Counted from the first letter of the stretch, positions 20,739 to 29,470 are shown. The stretch is 64,000 bases of DNA from Streptomyces sp. NRRL B-1140 (GCF_001280065.1 NZ_LGEA01000091.1:186001-250000), one strand, 5' to 3'. A program made the numbers and translations. The notes: a model not told the origin generated them from the letters alone.

Positions 20739-21116
20739 ATGATGAATTTCCTAGTCAAGACGATCGCGAACGCGGGCGCTCTGGCGGTCGCCGTATGGCT
20801 GCTCGACAAGATCACCCTGACCGGTGACAGCACGGGCAAGGAGTTCGCCACCCTGATCATCGTGGCGCTGCTCTTCGGCCTGGTGAACTTCCTGGTCAAG
20901 CCGGTGGTCAAGCTTCTCAGCCTGCCGCTGCTGATACTGACCCTCGGCCTGTTCACGCTGGTCGTCAACGCGCTGATGCTGCTGCTCACCTCGTGGCTCG
21001 CGGACAAGCTCGACCTGAGCTTCCACGTGGACGGCTTCTGGACGGCGGTCGTGGGCGGCCTGATCATCTCGGTCGTCTCCTGGGCGCTGCACGTCATCCT
21101 GCCCGACGGGGACTGA
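20739..21116 (+). CDS. phage holin-family 4-TM membrane protein
   Basis: 125 residues beginning MMNFLVKTIANAGALAVAVW, with four predicted membrane spans and the conserved block LFGLVNFLVKPVVKLLSLPL and LFTLVVNALMLLLTSWLAD. It belongs to the 'mycobacterial 4-TMS phage holin' family (PF04020), chromosomal in most actinobacteria and not itself evidence of a prophage. It is 6 bp upstream of the tyrosine phosphatase gene and probably co-transcribed with it and the PLP enzyme. Confidence 0.86.
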   Translation: MMNFLVKTIANAGALAVAVWLLDKITLTGDSTGKEFATLIIVALLFGLVNFLVKPVVKLLSLPLLILTLGLFTLVVNALMLLLTSWLADKLDLSFHVDGFWTAVVGGLIISVVSWALHVILPDGD

Positions 21117-21122
21117 GCGGAC

Positions 21123-21614
21123 ATGACGTACCGGGTCTGCTTCGTCTGCACGGGCAACATCTGCCGCTCGCCGATGGCCGAGATCGTCTTCCGTGCGCGG
21201 GTGGCCGAGGCCGGTCTGGACGAGCTGGTGGAGGTCGACAGCGCCGGTACGGGCGGCTGGCACGAGGGAGACGGCGCCGATCCGCGCACCGTGGCCGTCC
21301 TGGAGGACAACGGATACCCGGGCGGCCACACAGCCCGGCAGTTCCGGTCGTCGTGGTTCTCCCGCCTCGACCTGGTGATCGCCCTCGACTCCGGCCACCT
21401 GGGGGCCCTGCGCCGCCTCGCGCCCACCGAGCAGGACGCGGCGAAGGTACGGCTGCTCCGCTCGTACGATCCCGCCGCCGGCGACGACCTCGACGTACCG
21501 GACCCCTATTACGGGGGGATGGACGGCTTCGAGGAGTGCCTTGAGATGGTGGAGGCGGCGAGCACCGGTCTGCTCGCGGCCGTGCGCGAGGACGTGGAGG
21601 GACAGGCGGCATGA
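21123..21614 (+). CDS. ptpA: low-molecular-weight protein-tyrosine phosphatase
   Basis: 163 residues. The N-terminal P-loop CTGNICRS (residues 9-16) holds the nucleophile Cys9 and Arg15; DVPDPYYGG carries the general-acid Asp near residue 128. PtpA of Streptomyces dephosphorylates phosphotyrosine and influences secondary metabolism. The gene follows the holin-like gene at 6 bp, and its stop codon overlaps the start of the next gene (ATGA), indicating translational coupling. Confidence 0.93.
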   Translation: MTYRVCFVCTGNICRSPMAEIVFRARVAEAGLDELVEVDSAGTGGWHEGDGADPRTVAVLEDNGYPGGHTARQFRSSWFSRLDLVIALDSGHLGALRRLAPTEQDAAKVRLLRSYDPAAGDDLDVPDPYYGGMDGFEECLEMVEAASTGLLAAVREDVEGQAA

Positions 21615-22813
21615 GTGATTCCGCGACGGGTGCCAGGGATGACGTGACGGGTGCCGCGCGCGAGGTGACGGGACTCGCGGGCCTGGCAGCGGGCGCCGGT
21701 GAGGGCACGCGTGCGGTGCGGGCCGGGCTGCCCGAGCCCGTCAAGCACGAACCCACCCTGCCCGGCCCGGTGTTCGCGGCCCACTTCCATCTCCCGGGCG
21801 ACCCGACGGGTCCCTACACGTACGGCCGCGACGAGAACCCGACCTGGACGCTGCTGGAACGTGCCGTCGGCGAACTGGAGGCGCCCGACGCGGGCGGCTC
21901 GCAGACGCTCGTCTTCGCCTCGGGCATGGCGGCGATCTCGGCGGTGCTCTTCTCCCAGCTGCGCACCGGCGACGTGTGTGTCCTGCCCGACGACGGCTAC
22001 CAGGCGCTGCCGCTGGTCCGCGCTCAGCTGGAGGCGTACGGCATCGAGGTGCGCACGGCGCCCACCGGCGGGGACGCCCAGCTCGACGTCCTCGACGGTG
22101 CGAGGCTGCTGTGGATCGAGACACCTTCCAATCCCGGGCTCGACGTATGCGACATCAGGCGGCTCGCCGAGGCGGCACACGCGCGTGGTGCCCTGGTGGC
22201 CGTCGACAATACCCTCGCCACGCCGCTCGGTCAGCGTCCGCTGGAGCTGGGCGCGGATTTCGCCGTGGCCAGCGGCACCAAGCAGCTCACCGGCCACGGC
22301 GATGTCCTGCTGGGCTATGTGGTCGGCCGGCACGCCGAGGCCATGGCTGCCGTGCGCCGCTGGCGCAAGATCGCCGGTGCGATTCCCGGGCCCATGGAGG
22401 CCTGGCTCGCGCACCGTTCGATCGCGACGCTGCAGATGAGGGTCGACCGGCAGAGCGCCACGGCCCTTGCCGTCGCGCAGGCGCTGCGCGAGCGGCCCGA
22501 CGTGGCAGGGCTGCGCTATCCCGGGCTGGCCGACGACCCCGCCCACGAGGTCGCCGCGCGGCAGATGCGGCGCTTCGGCTGCGTCGTGTCGTTCACGCTG
22601 CCCACCCGCGCGCGTGCCGACCGGTTCCTCGAGGCGCTGCGCCTCGTGGACGATGCGACGAGCTTCGGCGGCGTGCGGTCCACGGCCGAACGGCGTGGCC
22701 GCTGGGGCGGAGACGCCGTGCCGGAGGGCTTCATCCGGCTGTCGGTGGGCGCCGAGGATCCCGAGGACCTGGTGGCGGATGTACTGCGCGCGTTGGACGA
22801 GTCGGCCGCCTGA
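21611..22813 (+). CDS. Cys/Met-metabolism PLP-dependent enzyme
   Basis: 400 residues, family of cystathionine gamma-synthase/lyase. TYGRDENPTWTLLERAVGELE, FASGMAAISAVLFSQL, LWIETPSNPGLDVCDI and the PLP lysine in FAVASGTKQLTGHGDVLLGY are visible, as is the C-terminal FGGVRSTAERRGRWGGD. It cleaves or joins the gamma carbon of homoserine derivatives or cystathionine, and which reaction is not decidable here. It overlaps ptpA by 4 bp. The first 60 residues are an Ala/Gly-rich lead not typical of the family. Confidence 0.88.
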   Translation: MSDSATGARDDVTGAAREVTGLAGLAAGAGEGTRAVRAGLPEPVKHEPTLPGPVFAAHFHLPGDPTGPYTYGRDENPTWTLLERAVGELEAPDAGGSQTLVFASGMAAISAVLFSQLRTGDVCVLPDDGYQALPLVRAQLEAYGIEVRTAPTGGDAQLDVLDGARLLWIETPSNPGLDVCDIRRLAEAAHARGALVAVDNTLATPLGQRPLELGADFAVASGTKQLTGHGDVLLGYVVGRHAEAMAAVRRWRKIAGAIPGPMEAWLAHRSIATLQMRVDRQSATALAVAQALRERPDVAGLRYPGLADDPAHEVAARQMRRFGCVVSFTLPTRARADRFLEALRLVDDATSFGGVRSTAERRGRWGGDAVPEGFIRLSVGAEDPEDLVADVLRALDESAA

Positions 22814-22824
22814 CCACCCCCCGC

Positions 22825-22863
22825 GGACGGTCCGAGCCTCCCCCCTCGTGGCTCGGACCGTCC
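22825..22863 (+). terminator. intrinsic terminator after holin-ptpA-PLP operon
   Basis: Perfect 14-bp stem GGACGGTCCGAGCC / GGCTCGGACCGTCC with an 11-nt loop, 12 bp after the stop codon of the PLP enzyme gene. Confidence 0.85.
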
Positions 22864-22945
22864 TCCGGTTCCGCGCGCAAGAACCGCGTGACCAAGGCTA
22901 GTTGACTCTCTGTCAGTGTCCAATCACAGTAGCGACAGGAACCTA

Positions 22946-22964
22946 TCGACTTATTTATAGTTGA
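22946..22964. promoter_or_regulatory. AT-rich inverted repeat upstream of LysR gene
   Basis: TCGACT-TATTTAT-AGTTGA, imperfect arms around an AT core in otherwise GC-rich DNA, 45 bp before the LysR start. The T-N11-A geometry fits LysR-type autoregulatory sites. Confidence 0.4.
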
Positions 22965-23009
22965 GCACCGGCCGGGGCAGGGAGCAGGGTCCGACGAGGG
23001 GAGTCCGCG

Positions 23010-23915
23010 GTGGATCTGGCCTTGCTGCGGACCTTCGTAACCGTGCACCGGGCCGGCTCCTTCACCCGGGCCGCCGCCCTGCTCGGCCTCTCCCAGCCTG
23101 CCGTCACCTCGCAGATACGGACGCTGGAGCGGCAGCTGGGCCGCCCTCTGTTCCTGCGGCAGGCCCGTGGTGTGACCCCGACGAGCATCGGCGACGAACT
23201 CGCCCACAAGGCCGCACCTCATCTCGACGCCCTGGTGGAGATCACCGAGTCCGGCCTCGACGACGACTCCTCCTTACGGACGCTGCACCTCGCGGGCCCT
23301 TTGGAGTTCACCGCCGAACGGGCGCTGCCCGCCCTCACGGAACTGACCGGTGAGGACGGCCAGGGCTTCGCCTTGCGCGCCTCGTTCGGGACCGCCGAGG
23401 AGACGCTGGAAGGGCTTTCCGCCGGGCATCATGATCTGGCCATCAGTACGGCTCAGCCACGCGGTGCCCTGCTCACGGCGACTGCGCTCTGCGACGAGGA
23501 GCATGTTCTGGTCGCCGCCCCGCGCTGGTGTGAGCAGACCGGGCCCGGGCAGCCCGACCGCAGTCCGGAACCGGCCCTGGAGAAGGTGCCGGTGGTGGAG
23601 GTGCACGAGTCGCTGCCGTTCGTCTCCCGCTACTGGGCCTCCGTCTTCGACTCGCACCCGTCCGCCCCGGGCACCGTGATCGTCCCCGACCTGCGTGCGG
23701 TCCTGGCTTGCGCGGTGGCAGGTGCCGGCCTGGCGGTGCTTCCCCGCTATCTGTGCGCGGCGGCGCTGGAGCGGGGCGATGTCGTCGCGCTGCACGAGCC
23801 GGCGGTGCCGCCGCTGCGGACGTACTTCCTGGTGGTCCGGACCGGGACGCTTGCGATGCCCCATATAGCGCGGGCTCATGACTGGTTGCTGCGATCCTCT
23901 GCCGACTGGTGCTGA
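23010..23915 (+). CDS. LysR-family regulator with a TTA codon
   Basis: 301 residues. The N-terminal helix-turn-helix MDLALLRTFVTVHRAGSFTRAAALLGLSQPAVTSQIRTLE is typical, with an effector-binding domain from about residue 90. Codon 89 (23274-23276) is TTA, the only in-frame TTA I found in the window. In Streptomyces this codon is read only by the bldA tRNA, so translation is probably developmentally gated. GTG start at 23010; no obvious target gene adjoins it, the next gene being a NUDIX hydrolase on the same strand. Confidence 0.9.
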   Translation: MDLALLRTFVTVHRAGSFTRAAALLGLSQPAVTSQIRTLERQLGRPLFLRQARGVTPTSIGDELAHKAAPHLDALVEITESGLDDDSSLRTLHLAGPLEFTAERALPALTELTGEDGQGFALRASFGTAEETLEGLSAGHHDLAISTAQPRGALLTATALCDEEHVLVAAPRWCEQTGPGQPDRSPEPALEKVPVVEVHESLPFVSRYWASVFDSHPSAPGTVIVPDLRAVLACAVAGAGLAVLPRYLCAAALERGDVVALHEPAVPPLRTYFLVVRTGTLAMPHIARAHDWLLRSSADWC

Positions 23916-24011
23916 GACGCTCGGATACCTGTGCCGGGTCGCACGGACGTGAGCTGTGGGCGCTCGGGGCCGTGTCTCACTCCGGGAGCTCGGCCGGTGA
24001 CGTTCCGCGAT

Positions 24012-24025
24012 GTTTCACGTGGAAC
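24012..24025. other. near-consensus parS site
   Basis: GTTTCACGTGGAAC, one mismatch to parS, in the leader of the NUDIX gene. Confidence 0.65.
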
Positions 24026-24046
24026 CAGCCGGGCCACATTTCACTC

Positions 24047-24529
24047 ATGACCGTGCGACCCGTGGTCAAGCGCACCGCCCGCGCCGTTCTGCTGGACGGT
24101 GCCGACCTGATCCTGATCAAGCGCACCAAGCCGGGTGTGGATCCTTACTGGCTCACCCCCGGTGGCGGGGTCGAGCCCAAGGACTCGACCGTCGTCGATG
24201 CCTTGCACCGCGAGGTGTACGAAGAACTCGGCGCGAAGATCACCGATGTCGTGCCCTGCTTCGTGGACACCATGGAGCACATAGGGGAGGACGGCGGCGC
24301 GACCGGGGTGAAGGTGCAGCACTTCTTCGTCTGCCGTCTGGAGTCCATGGACCCCTCCCTGCGCCACGGCCCCGAGGTGGACGAGCCGGTCGGTGAGTAC
24401 GAGATCGTGCGCGTGCCCTTCACCCGGGTCGGAATCGCCTCCGTTCATCTCGTGCCGCTGTCGCTGCGGCACTACCTGGACGGGAACATCGAGGGCGTCC
24501 TCGCCATGCACGCGCCGGACCTGGGCTGA
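24047..24529 (+). CDS. NUDIX hydrolase
   Basis: 160 residues. The Nudix box runs from GGGVEPKD (39-46) to REVYEELG (55-62); the metal-binding REVxEE core is intact, while the first box Glu is replaced. Such proteins hydrolyse nucleoside diphosphates linked to another moiety, and the substrate is unknown. The open frame extends upstream to 23909, but ATG at 24047 starts at the conserved MTVRPVVKRTARAVLLDG and leaves the parS-like site non-coding. Confidence 0.87.
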   Translation: MTVRPVVKRTARAVLLDGADLILIKRTKPGVDPYWLTPGGGVEPKDSTVVDALHREVYEELGAKITDVVPCFVDTMEHIGEDGGATGVKVQHFFVCRLESMDPSLRHGPEVDEPVGEYEIVRVPFTRVGIASVHLVPLSLRHYLDGNIEGVLAMHAPDLG

Positions 24530-24538
24530 GACGCCTGG

Positions 24539-26155
24539 TCAGCTTCCGGCCGCGACGAGTTCCTCCACGGAGTCGTGCCGTATGCGGTCCGAGGGGATTC
24601 CGATGTCGCGCAGGGCGTCCACACCGCTGCGGATCATGCCGGGCGGGCCCGAGAGGTAGGCGTCGAACTCGTCCCACGGCCCGTAGGTGCGTATGGCGTC
24701 CGGCAGCTGCAGGTGCGCCTGCTGGTCGATGATCGCGCGGACCGAGAGCCAGGGGTGGGTCTGCTGGAGGCGGAGCATGGTGTCGATGTCGTACAGGTCG
24801 TGGTCGGTGCGGGCACCGTAGAAGACCTCGACCGACCGGCGGTCCCCGTGCTCGGCGACATCCTCGACCAGAGCCTTGATGGGGGCTATGCCCGTGCCAC
24901 CGCCCAGGCAGAGCAGGCCGTTGTCGGTGGTGTGGTCGACGGTCATGGAACCCGCGGGCGGGCCGAGCCGGATGATGTCCCCGGGACGGGCCCGGTGCAC
25001 CAGGGCATTGGAAACCCAGCCGGCCGGTACGGCCTTGACGTGGAACGACAGCAGACCGTCGGACCGGGGCGCCGACGCGAAGGAGTAATGCCGCCAGATA
25101 CGCGGCCACCACGGCGTCTCCACGCTCGTGTACTGCCCGGCGAGGAACGGGTACGGCTGGTCGGGCCGGACGGTGACCACCGCGACGTCCGGCGTTCTCA
25201 GGTCGTGCGTGACGATCTCGGCGTACCACCAGGCGGGGGCACGAAGTTCGTCCGCGGCCGCAGCGTCGATCATGACCTGGGAGATCGTGGTGTAGGCCCG
25301 GATCCAGGCCGCCTCCATCTCCCCGTTCCACACCCCGGCGGCGTACTTGCTCAGCGCGCCGATGAGGCACTCGCCGACGGCCGGGTAGTGCTCGGGTCGC
25401 GTCCCGTACTTGCGGTGACCCCGGCCGAGCTTTTGCAGGTAGTCGACGAGGACGTCCTTGTTGTCGATGTGCTCGGCGGCTGTGAGCAGCGCTCTGAGCA
25501 GCCGGTCCCGCTGGGTGTCCATGGCGGCCGGGAACAGCGACCGCAGGTCGGGGTGGCGGACGAAGAGCAGGGCGTAGAAGTACGACGTGACCTTGTCGGC
25601 GACCGGCGCGACCTCGGCCATGGTGCGGCGGATGAGGAGAGCGTCGGGGGAGCCCTCTTCGGCCGGTGCGGTGGCGGCCTGAGTCGAGGGTGACACCGGT
25701 GCGTGTTCCTGGGCGGGCACCCGCTGTTCGGCGGGAGTGGGCGGAGGGGCGACGGTGGAGACGAAGGGCGTCGGGGTGAGTGCCGTGGGTGCGGGGCCCG
25801 ACGGCGGGACGATAGCGGGGCCGGGAGCCGCGGAGGGGGCCGGAGCGTGCTGTGTGGCCGGGGGCCCGGATGCGGATACCGCGTCCGGATGTTCACGCCC
25901 TTGGTCGGGCCCGCCGACGCCCGGGCTGCCGGTCGCCGAGCCGGGAGGGCCGGGCGTGCCGTCTGCCGGTGCTTCCGGGGCGGACCCGGGCCTGCCCACC
26001 GGGCGGATCGTGGCCGGTCGACGCCCTTCCGCCGTGCTGTCCGGCGCCCCGGCGTCGGTGTCCGGTACTGGCGCCGGGATCTTGCGGGGCGTGAACCAGT
26101 CGCCCCCGCCGCCAGAAGTGCCGTTGTCGGCCGACGTGGTGGTCGGAGCGTCCAT
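24539..26155 (-). CDS. flavohemoglobin-type globin-reductase with long N-terminal tail
   Basis: 538 residues. Residues 1-165 are Pro/Ala/Gly-rich and probably disordered. A globin domain (about 172-305) has the distal-side Tyr in SYFYALLF and proximal His247 in LGRGHRKYG. A ferredoxin-reductase FAD domain has RHYSFAS at 355-361 and GQYTSVE; an NAD domain has GGGTGIAP at 418-425. Flavohemoglobins turn nitric oxide into nitrate with NAD(P)H. Normal family members are about 400 residues and lack the tail. ATG at 26155 precedes the low-complexity lead; the frame extends further to 26323. Confidence 0.88.
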   Translation of the reverse strand: MDAPTTTSADNGTSGGGGDWFTPRKIPAPVPDTDAGAPDSTAEGRRPATIRPVGRPGSAPEAPADGTPGPPGSATGSPGVGGPDQGREHPDAVSASGPPATQHAPAPSAAPGPAIVPPSGPAPTALTPTPFVSTVAPPPTPAEQRVPAQEHAPVSPSTQAATAPAEEGSPDALLIRRTMAEVAPVADKVTSYFYALLFVRHPDLRSLFPAAMDTQRDRLLRALLTAAEHIDNKDVLVDYLQKLGRGHRKYGTRPEHYPAVGECLIGALSKYAAGVWNGEMEAAWIRAYTTISQVMIDAAAADELRAPAWWYAEIVTHDLRTPDVAVVTVRPDQPYPFLAGQYTSVETPWWPRIWRHYSFASAPRSDGLLSFHVKAVPAGWVSNALVHRARPGDIIRLGPPAGSMTVDHTTDNGLLCLGGGTGIAPIKALVEDVAEHGDRRSVEVFYGARTDHDLYDIDTMLRLQQTHPWLSVRAIIDQQAHLQLPDAIRTYGPWDEFDAYLSGPPGMIRSGVDALRDIGIPSDRIRHDSVEELVAAGS

Positions 26156-26746
26156 GGTGTGCCTCGCCTCGAGCATCTTTCGGTCGGTCTGCGCACTTCC
26201 GGAGTCGGAAGGTGCCTGCTTCCCCCGTGGACGGTCTGCGTTCCCATCCTTGTCGCGGCCAATGCGGCCACATTCAACCCGTATTCCGGCTCCGTACGGA
26301 CAAGTAGGGCGAGAGTGTGACATTGGCCGCAGTGACTCTCATCGAGCTTTCCACCCGCCTGGCCACTTTCGGCGTATACCCGGAAACGCGGGTCTTAGAT
26401 CTCTCCGTCCCGTTAGGCTGCATTGCCCCGCAGCGCCCCGAACGGGACGGGGCGTCCCGTCCCCGGTGCGAACCGGACTCGACCCTACCGGCCACTGCCG
26501 TGCACACAAGTCCCCCCTCCTCTCGTCACGAATGCGGGCCTGGCGCAAATCGCCAAAGGCCACCAACCCTCAAGCCGGAAAGCCCGTTCACCGTCCCGCC
26601 GGGACGCTCGATGTTCTTACCTGTTTCACGTGAAACGTCCGGCACTGGTCCTTGGTCTGTGCGGGCGGCGACAACTGGCCAAAAGCTCACACGTCTCTCC
26701 TGAAACAGGTGGACGTCAGGGGGCCTCGTCGGACAGCCTGACGTGC
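26156..26746. other. 591-bp intergenic region with one parS
   Basis: Divergent region between the globin-reductase and an acetyltransferase gene. It contains the parS site at 26623-26636. Short open frames run through it on both strands, but none has both a ribosome site and recognisable protein sequence. No RNA gene was recognised. Confidence 0.4.
26623..26636. other. parS site (perfect)
   Basis: GTTTCACGTGAAAC, intergenic, 111 bp before the acetyltransferase start. Confidence 0.93.
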
Positions 26747-27610
26747 GTGCCGACTCCTTCCCTTGCCTCATGGCCCATCCGCCGTCTGACGCTCCACGAT
26801 CAAGCCGCCTGCGCCGACTTGTCCGAGGATCGGGGGTGGCCACGGGAGGAGCACAAGTGGGGCTTCCTCCTCACTGCCGGGAAGGGCTACGGCATCGACG
26901 ACCCCGAGGGTGGCCTCGTGAGCGCCTGCGTCGTCACCGAGTACGGACCGCAAGAGCCCGCCCTCGCCGCGGTCGGCATGGTCCTGGTCGCCGGGCGGCA
27001 CGCCCGGCAGGGCGTGGGACGCCGGCTGATGCGTCACGTCGTCTCGGCGATGGGCACCACGCCCCTCACCCTGCACGCGACACCGAACGGCCGCCCCCTT
27101 TACGAGGAACTCGGCTTCAAGGTCACCGGACGGGCCGAGATGGTCTGCGGGCGCTTCACTCCCGGTGGGCCGGAGCCGGAGGTGACCACCCGAGCCGCGA
27201 CCGCCGAGGACCTCACCGCGATCCTCAGTCTCGACGAGCAGGTGTTCGGGAGCGACCGCACCCACATCGTCACCCGACTGCCGGCCTTCGCCGACCAGTT
27301 GCGTGTGGCCGAGGACGGCGGACGGATCATCGGGTACGCGGCCGCCTGGCCCAACATGGACACCCACGTCGTCGGGCCGCTCATCGCTCGCGACACGTCG
27401 GTGGCCAAGGCTCTCATCGCCTCCCTCGCCGCCCACACCGACCGTCCCCTGCGTACTGACATCGACGTGCGGCACGAGGACCTTCTCGCGTGGGTGAAGG
27501 AGCGCGGCCTGCAATCCGTCGCCTTCAACGCGGTGATGACGTACGGGATCGCCGAGTTGCCCGGCGACTGGAGCCGGCGGTTCGCACCGGTCACGGTCGC
27601 GGCGGGCTGA
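26747..27610 (+). CDS. double-GNAT acetyltransferase
   Basis: 287 residues from the GTG at 26747. The first GNAT-like unit (about 10-140) contains GMVLVAGRHARQGVGRRLMRHV, the acetyl-CoA pyrophosphate loop R/Q-x-x-G-x-G. The second, more divergent unit starts near VTTRAATAEDLTAILSLDEQVFG. Two-GNAT proteins of this sort are common in Streptomyces and acetylate small amines or antibiotics; no substrate can be inferred. The open frame runs upstream to 26423, but that part crosses the parS site and lacks domain similarity. The ribosome site is poor, so the start is uncertain. Confidence 0.8.
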   Translation: MPTPSLASWPIRRLTLHDQAACADLSEDRGWPREEHKWGFLLTAGKGYGIDDPEGGLVSACVVTEYGPQEPALAAVGMVLVAGRHARQGVGRRLMRHVVSAMGTTPLTLHATPNGRPLYEELGFKVTGRAEMVCGRFTPGGPEPEVTTRAATAEDLTAILSLDEQVFGSDRTHIVTRLPAFADQLRVAEDGGRIIGYAAAWPNMDTHVVGPLIARDTSVAKALIASLAAHTDRPLRTDIDVRHEDLLAWVKERGLQSVAFNAVMTYGIAELPGDWSRRFAPVTVAAG

Positions 27611-27623
27611 CGAGCCCCGACAC

Positions 27624-27661
27624 GGCGACGCCGGTTCCCTCAACAGGGAACCGGCGTCGCC
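27624..27661. terminator. bidirectional terminator
   Basis: Perfect 17-bp stem (GGCGACGCCGGTTCCCT and its complement) with loop CAAC between the convergent acetyltransferase and HbpS-like genes. Confidence 0.9.
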
Positions 27662-27678
27662 GCGCTGTGAGGACCGGG

Positions 27679-28101
27679 TCAGGTGAGAGCCTGCACGGCG
27701 GCCGTGGCGAAGCGGTGGTCCTGCTCCGGGGCACCGCCGCCGACACCGATCGCGCCGATCAGCCGGCCGTCGCGGTGCACCGGTACGCCACCGGCGATGA
27801 ACAGCAGCGGCCGGTCGAGCGCGGTCGGCAGCGTGTGGAAGAGGCCTCCGGGCTGCACCGCGTCCACCAGGTCGGCGGTGGGCGCGTTCAGCTGGAGAGC
27901 CGTGTAGGCCTTGCGGGTGCTGGTCTCACCGGAGATCAGCACGGCTTCGTCGTCACGCCGGAAGGCGAGCAGATGGCCGCCCCCGTCCAGGACGGTGACG
28001 CTGACGGTGACGCCTGCGACCTCGGCGGCACGGTGGGCAGCGGCCACGAGAACGTCGGCGTCCTGAGTGGTCAGCGGGGTGACTGCGGTGGTGGTGCTCA
28101 T
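27679..28101 (-). CDS. GlcG/HbpS-family (haem-degrading type) protein
   Basis: 140 residues. TTQDADVLVAAAHRAAEVAGVTVSVTVLDGGGHLLAFRRDD, then STRKAYTALQL, PGGLFHTLPTALDRPLLFIAGGVPV and LIGAIGVGGGAPEQDHRFA are the signature blocks of the DUF336/GlcG-HbpS fold. HbpS of Streptomyces reticuli is secreted and binds haem; this protein shows no signal peptide, so a cytosolic role is more likely. AGGAG 9 bp before the ATG sets the start. It follows the MFS exporter gene by 67 bp in the same direction and may be co-transcribed with it. Confidence 0.85.
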   Translation of the reverse strand: MSTTTAVTPLTTQDADVLVAAAHRAAEVAGVTVSVTVLDGGGHLLAFRRDDEAVLISGETSTRKAYTALQLNAPTADLVDAVQPGGLFHTLPTALDRPLLFIAGGVPVHRDGRLIGAIGVGGGAPEQDHRFATAAVQALT

Positions 28102-28168
28102 GAAGAGGTTCTCCTGAAGGAATTGCGGTCGATGCGGGTCGTGCGGCCGGTGGATGTGGTCCCGTTGC

Positions 28169-29377
28169 TCAGTGGTGGACGGCAGCACGATGCTCGGCTG
28201 GTGCGGCCCCCCTGATGACAGTGCCGGGGCCATCGGTGCGCCGCTCCAGGGCAGCCGAGAGGATGGCCAGGACCAGAGCGGCGGCCGCCAGGGCGGCACC
28301 GACCCAGTTGGGGGCCGTGTAGCCGAGGCCCGCCGCGATCACCAGGCCACCGAGCCAGGCGGAGAGCGCGTTGCCCAGGTTGAAGGCGCCGATGTTCACG
28401 GCGGAGGCCAGGGTCGGGGCGCCGTGCGCCTGGTCGAGCACGCGCTTCTGCAGCGGTGGCACGGTGGCGAAACCCAGAGCACCGATCAGCGCGATGGTGA
28501 CCGCCGAGAGCAGTTTGTCGTGGGCGGTGAGGGTGAACAGGGCCAGGACGACGGCCAGGGCGCTCAGGGAGACATACAGCATGGGCATGAGGGCGCGATC
28601 GGCGAATGCTCCACCGACCAGGTTGCCGCCGACCATGCCGAGGCCGAAGAGGACCAGCAGCCAGGTGACGGAACCGTCGGCGAAGCCCGCGACATGGGTC
28701 ATCATCGGCGCGATGTAGGTGATGGCCGCGAAGACACCGCCGAAGCCCAGAACGGTCATGGCCATCGCGAGGAGGACCTGAACGTTCTTGAACGCGGCCA
28801 GTTCATGGCGCAGACGCACGCCCTCCGCCTTGGGCATGTCCGGGACGAGCCGGGCGATGCCGGCCAGGCCGACGACGCCGAGGGCGGCGACGATGCCGAA
28901 GGTCACCCGCCAGCCGACGGACTGTCCGACGAGCGTGCCCAGCGGGACACCGACGACATTGGCGACGGTCAGACCGGTGAACATCATCGCGATGGCCCCG
29001 GCCTTCTTGTCCGGAGCGACGAGGTCCGCCGCGACGACCGACCCGATACCGAAGAAGGCGCCGTGAGCTAGCGAGGCGACGATCCGGCCGATCAGCATGA
29101 CGGAGAAGGCGGGGGACAGTGCCGAGAGCAGGTTGCCCAGGATGAAGAGGCCCATCAGCAGCATCAGCATCCGCTTACGGGAGATCTTGGTGCCGAGCAC
29201 GGTCATCAGCGGCGCGCCGAACATGACGCCGAGCGCGTAGCCGGTCACCAGGTAACCGGCAGTGGGGATGGACACCCCGTAGTCGGCCGCGACCTCGGGC
29301 AGCAAGCCCATGATCACAAATTCCGTGGTCCCGATCCCGAAGGCCCCGATCGCGAGGGCCAGAAGCGCGAGAGGCAT
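28169..29377 (-). CDS. MFS transporter, DHA1 drug-efflux type
   Basis: 402 residues, twelve hydrophobic segments beginning MPLALLALAIGAFGIGTTEFVIMGLLPEVA, with motif A-like GAPLMTVLGTKISRKRMLM after the second helix. It belongs to the AraJ/Cmr/FloR-like group that exports drugs or sugars. The divergent MarR gene and shared operator region suggest induction by a small compound. It lies upstream of the HbpS-like gene on the same strand. Confidence 0.9.
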   Translation of the reverse strand: MPLALLALAIGAFGIGTTEFVIMGLLPEVAADYGVSIPTAGYLVTGYALGVMFGAPLMTVLGTKISRKRMLMLLMGLFILGNLLSALSPAFSVMLIGRIVASLAHGAFFGIGSVVAADLVAPDKKAGAIAMMFTGLTVANVVGVPLGTLVGQSVGWRVTFGIVAALGVVGLAGIARLVPDMPKAEGVRLRHELAAFKNVQVLLAMAMTVLGFGGVFAAITYIAPMMTHVAGFADGSVTWLLVLFGLGMVGGNLVGGAFADRALMPMLYVSLSALAVVLALFTLTAHDKLLSAVTIALIGALGFATVPPLQKRVLDQAHGAPTLASAVNIGAFNLGNALSAWLGGLVIAAGLGYTAPNWVGAALAAAALVLAILSAALERRTDGPGTVIRGAAPAEHRAAVHH

Positions 29378-29398
29378 GGAGGGGGTACCTTCCAGACG

Positions 29399-29470
29399 AT
29401 TGCAGGAGCGCTTTGAGTGCGTTCACAATAATTGCAGACGCTGGCTATATGCAAGCGCCGTCAATTGCGG
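29399..29470. promoter_or_regulatory. repeated ATTGC motifs in MFS/MarR divergent promoter
   Basis: ATTGCAGGAGC (29399) and ATTGCAGACGC (29431) are direct repeats exactly 32 bp apart. TTGCA at 29432-29436 and TGCAA at 29450-29454 form an inverted pair, and a further CAATTGC occurs at 29463-29469. Location between divergent marR and MFS genes fits a MarR operator. Confidence 0.5.

Noticed and set aside
20739..21116. The holin-family protein as evidence of a prophage
   Set aside because: This family is chromosomal in most actinobacteria and no phage structural or integrase gene is present.
26317..26703. 128-codon frame in the globin/acetyltransferase gap as a gene
   Set aside because: No ribosome site; it runs through the parS site and shows no domain or consistent protein-like composition.
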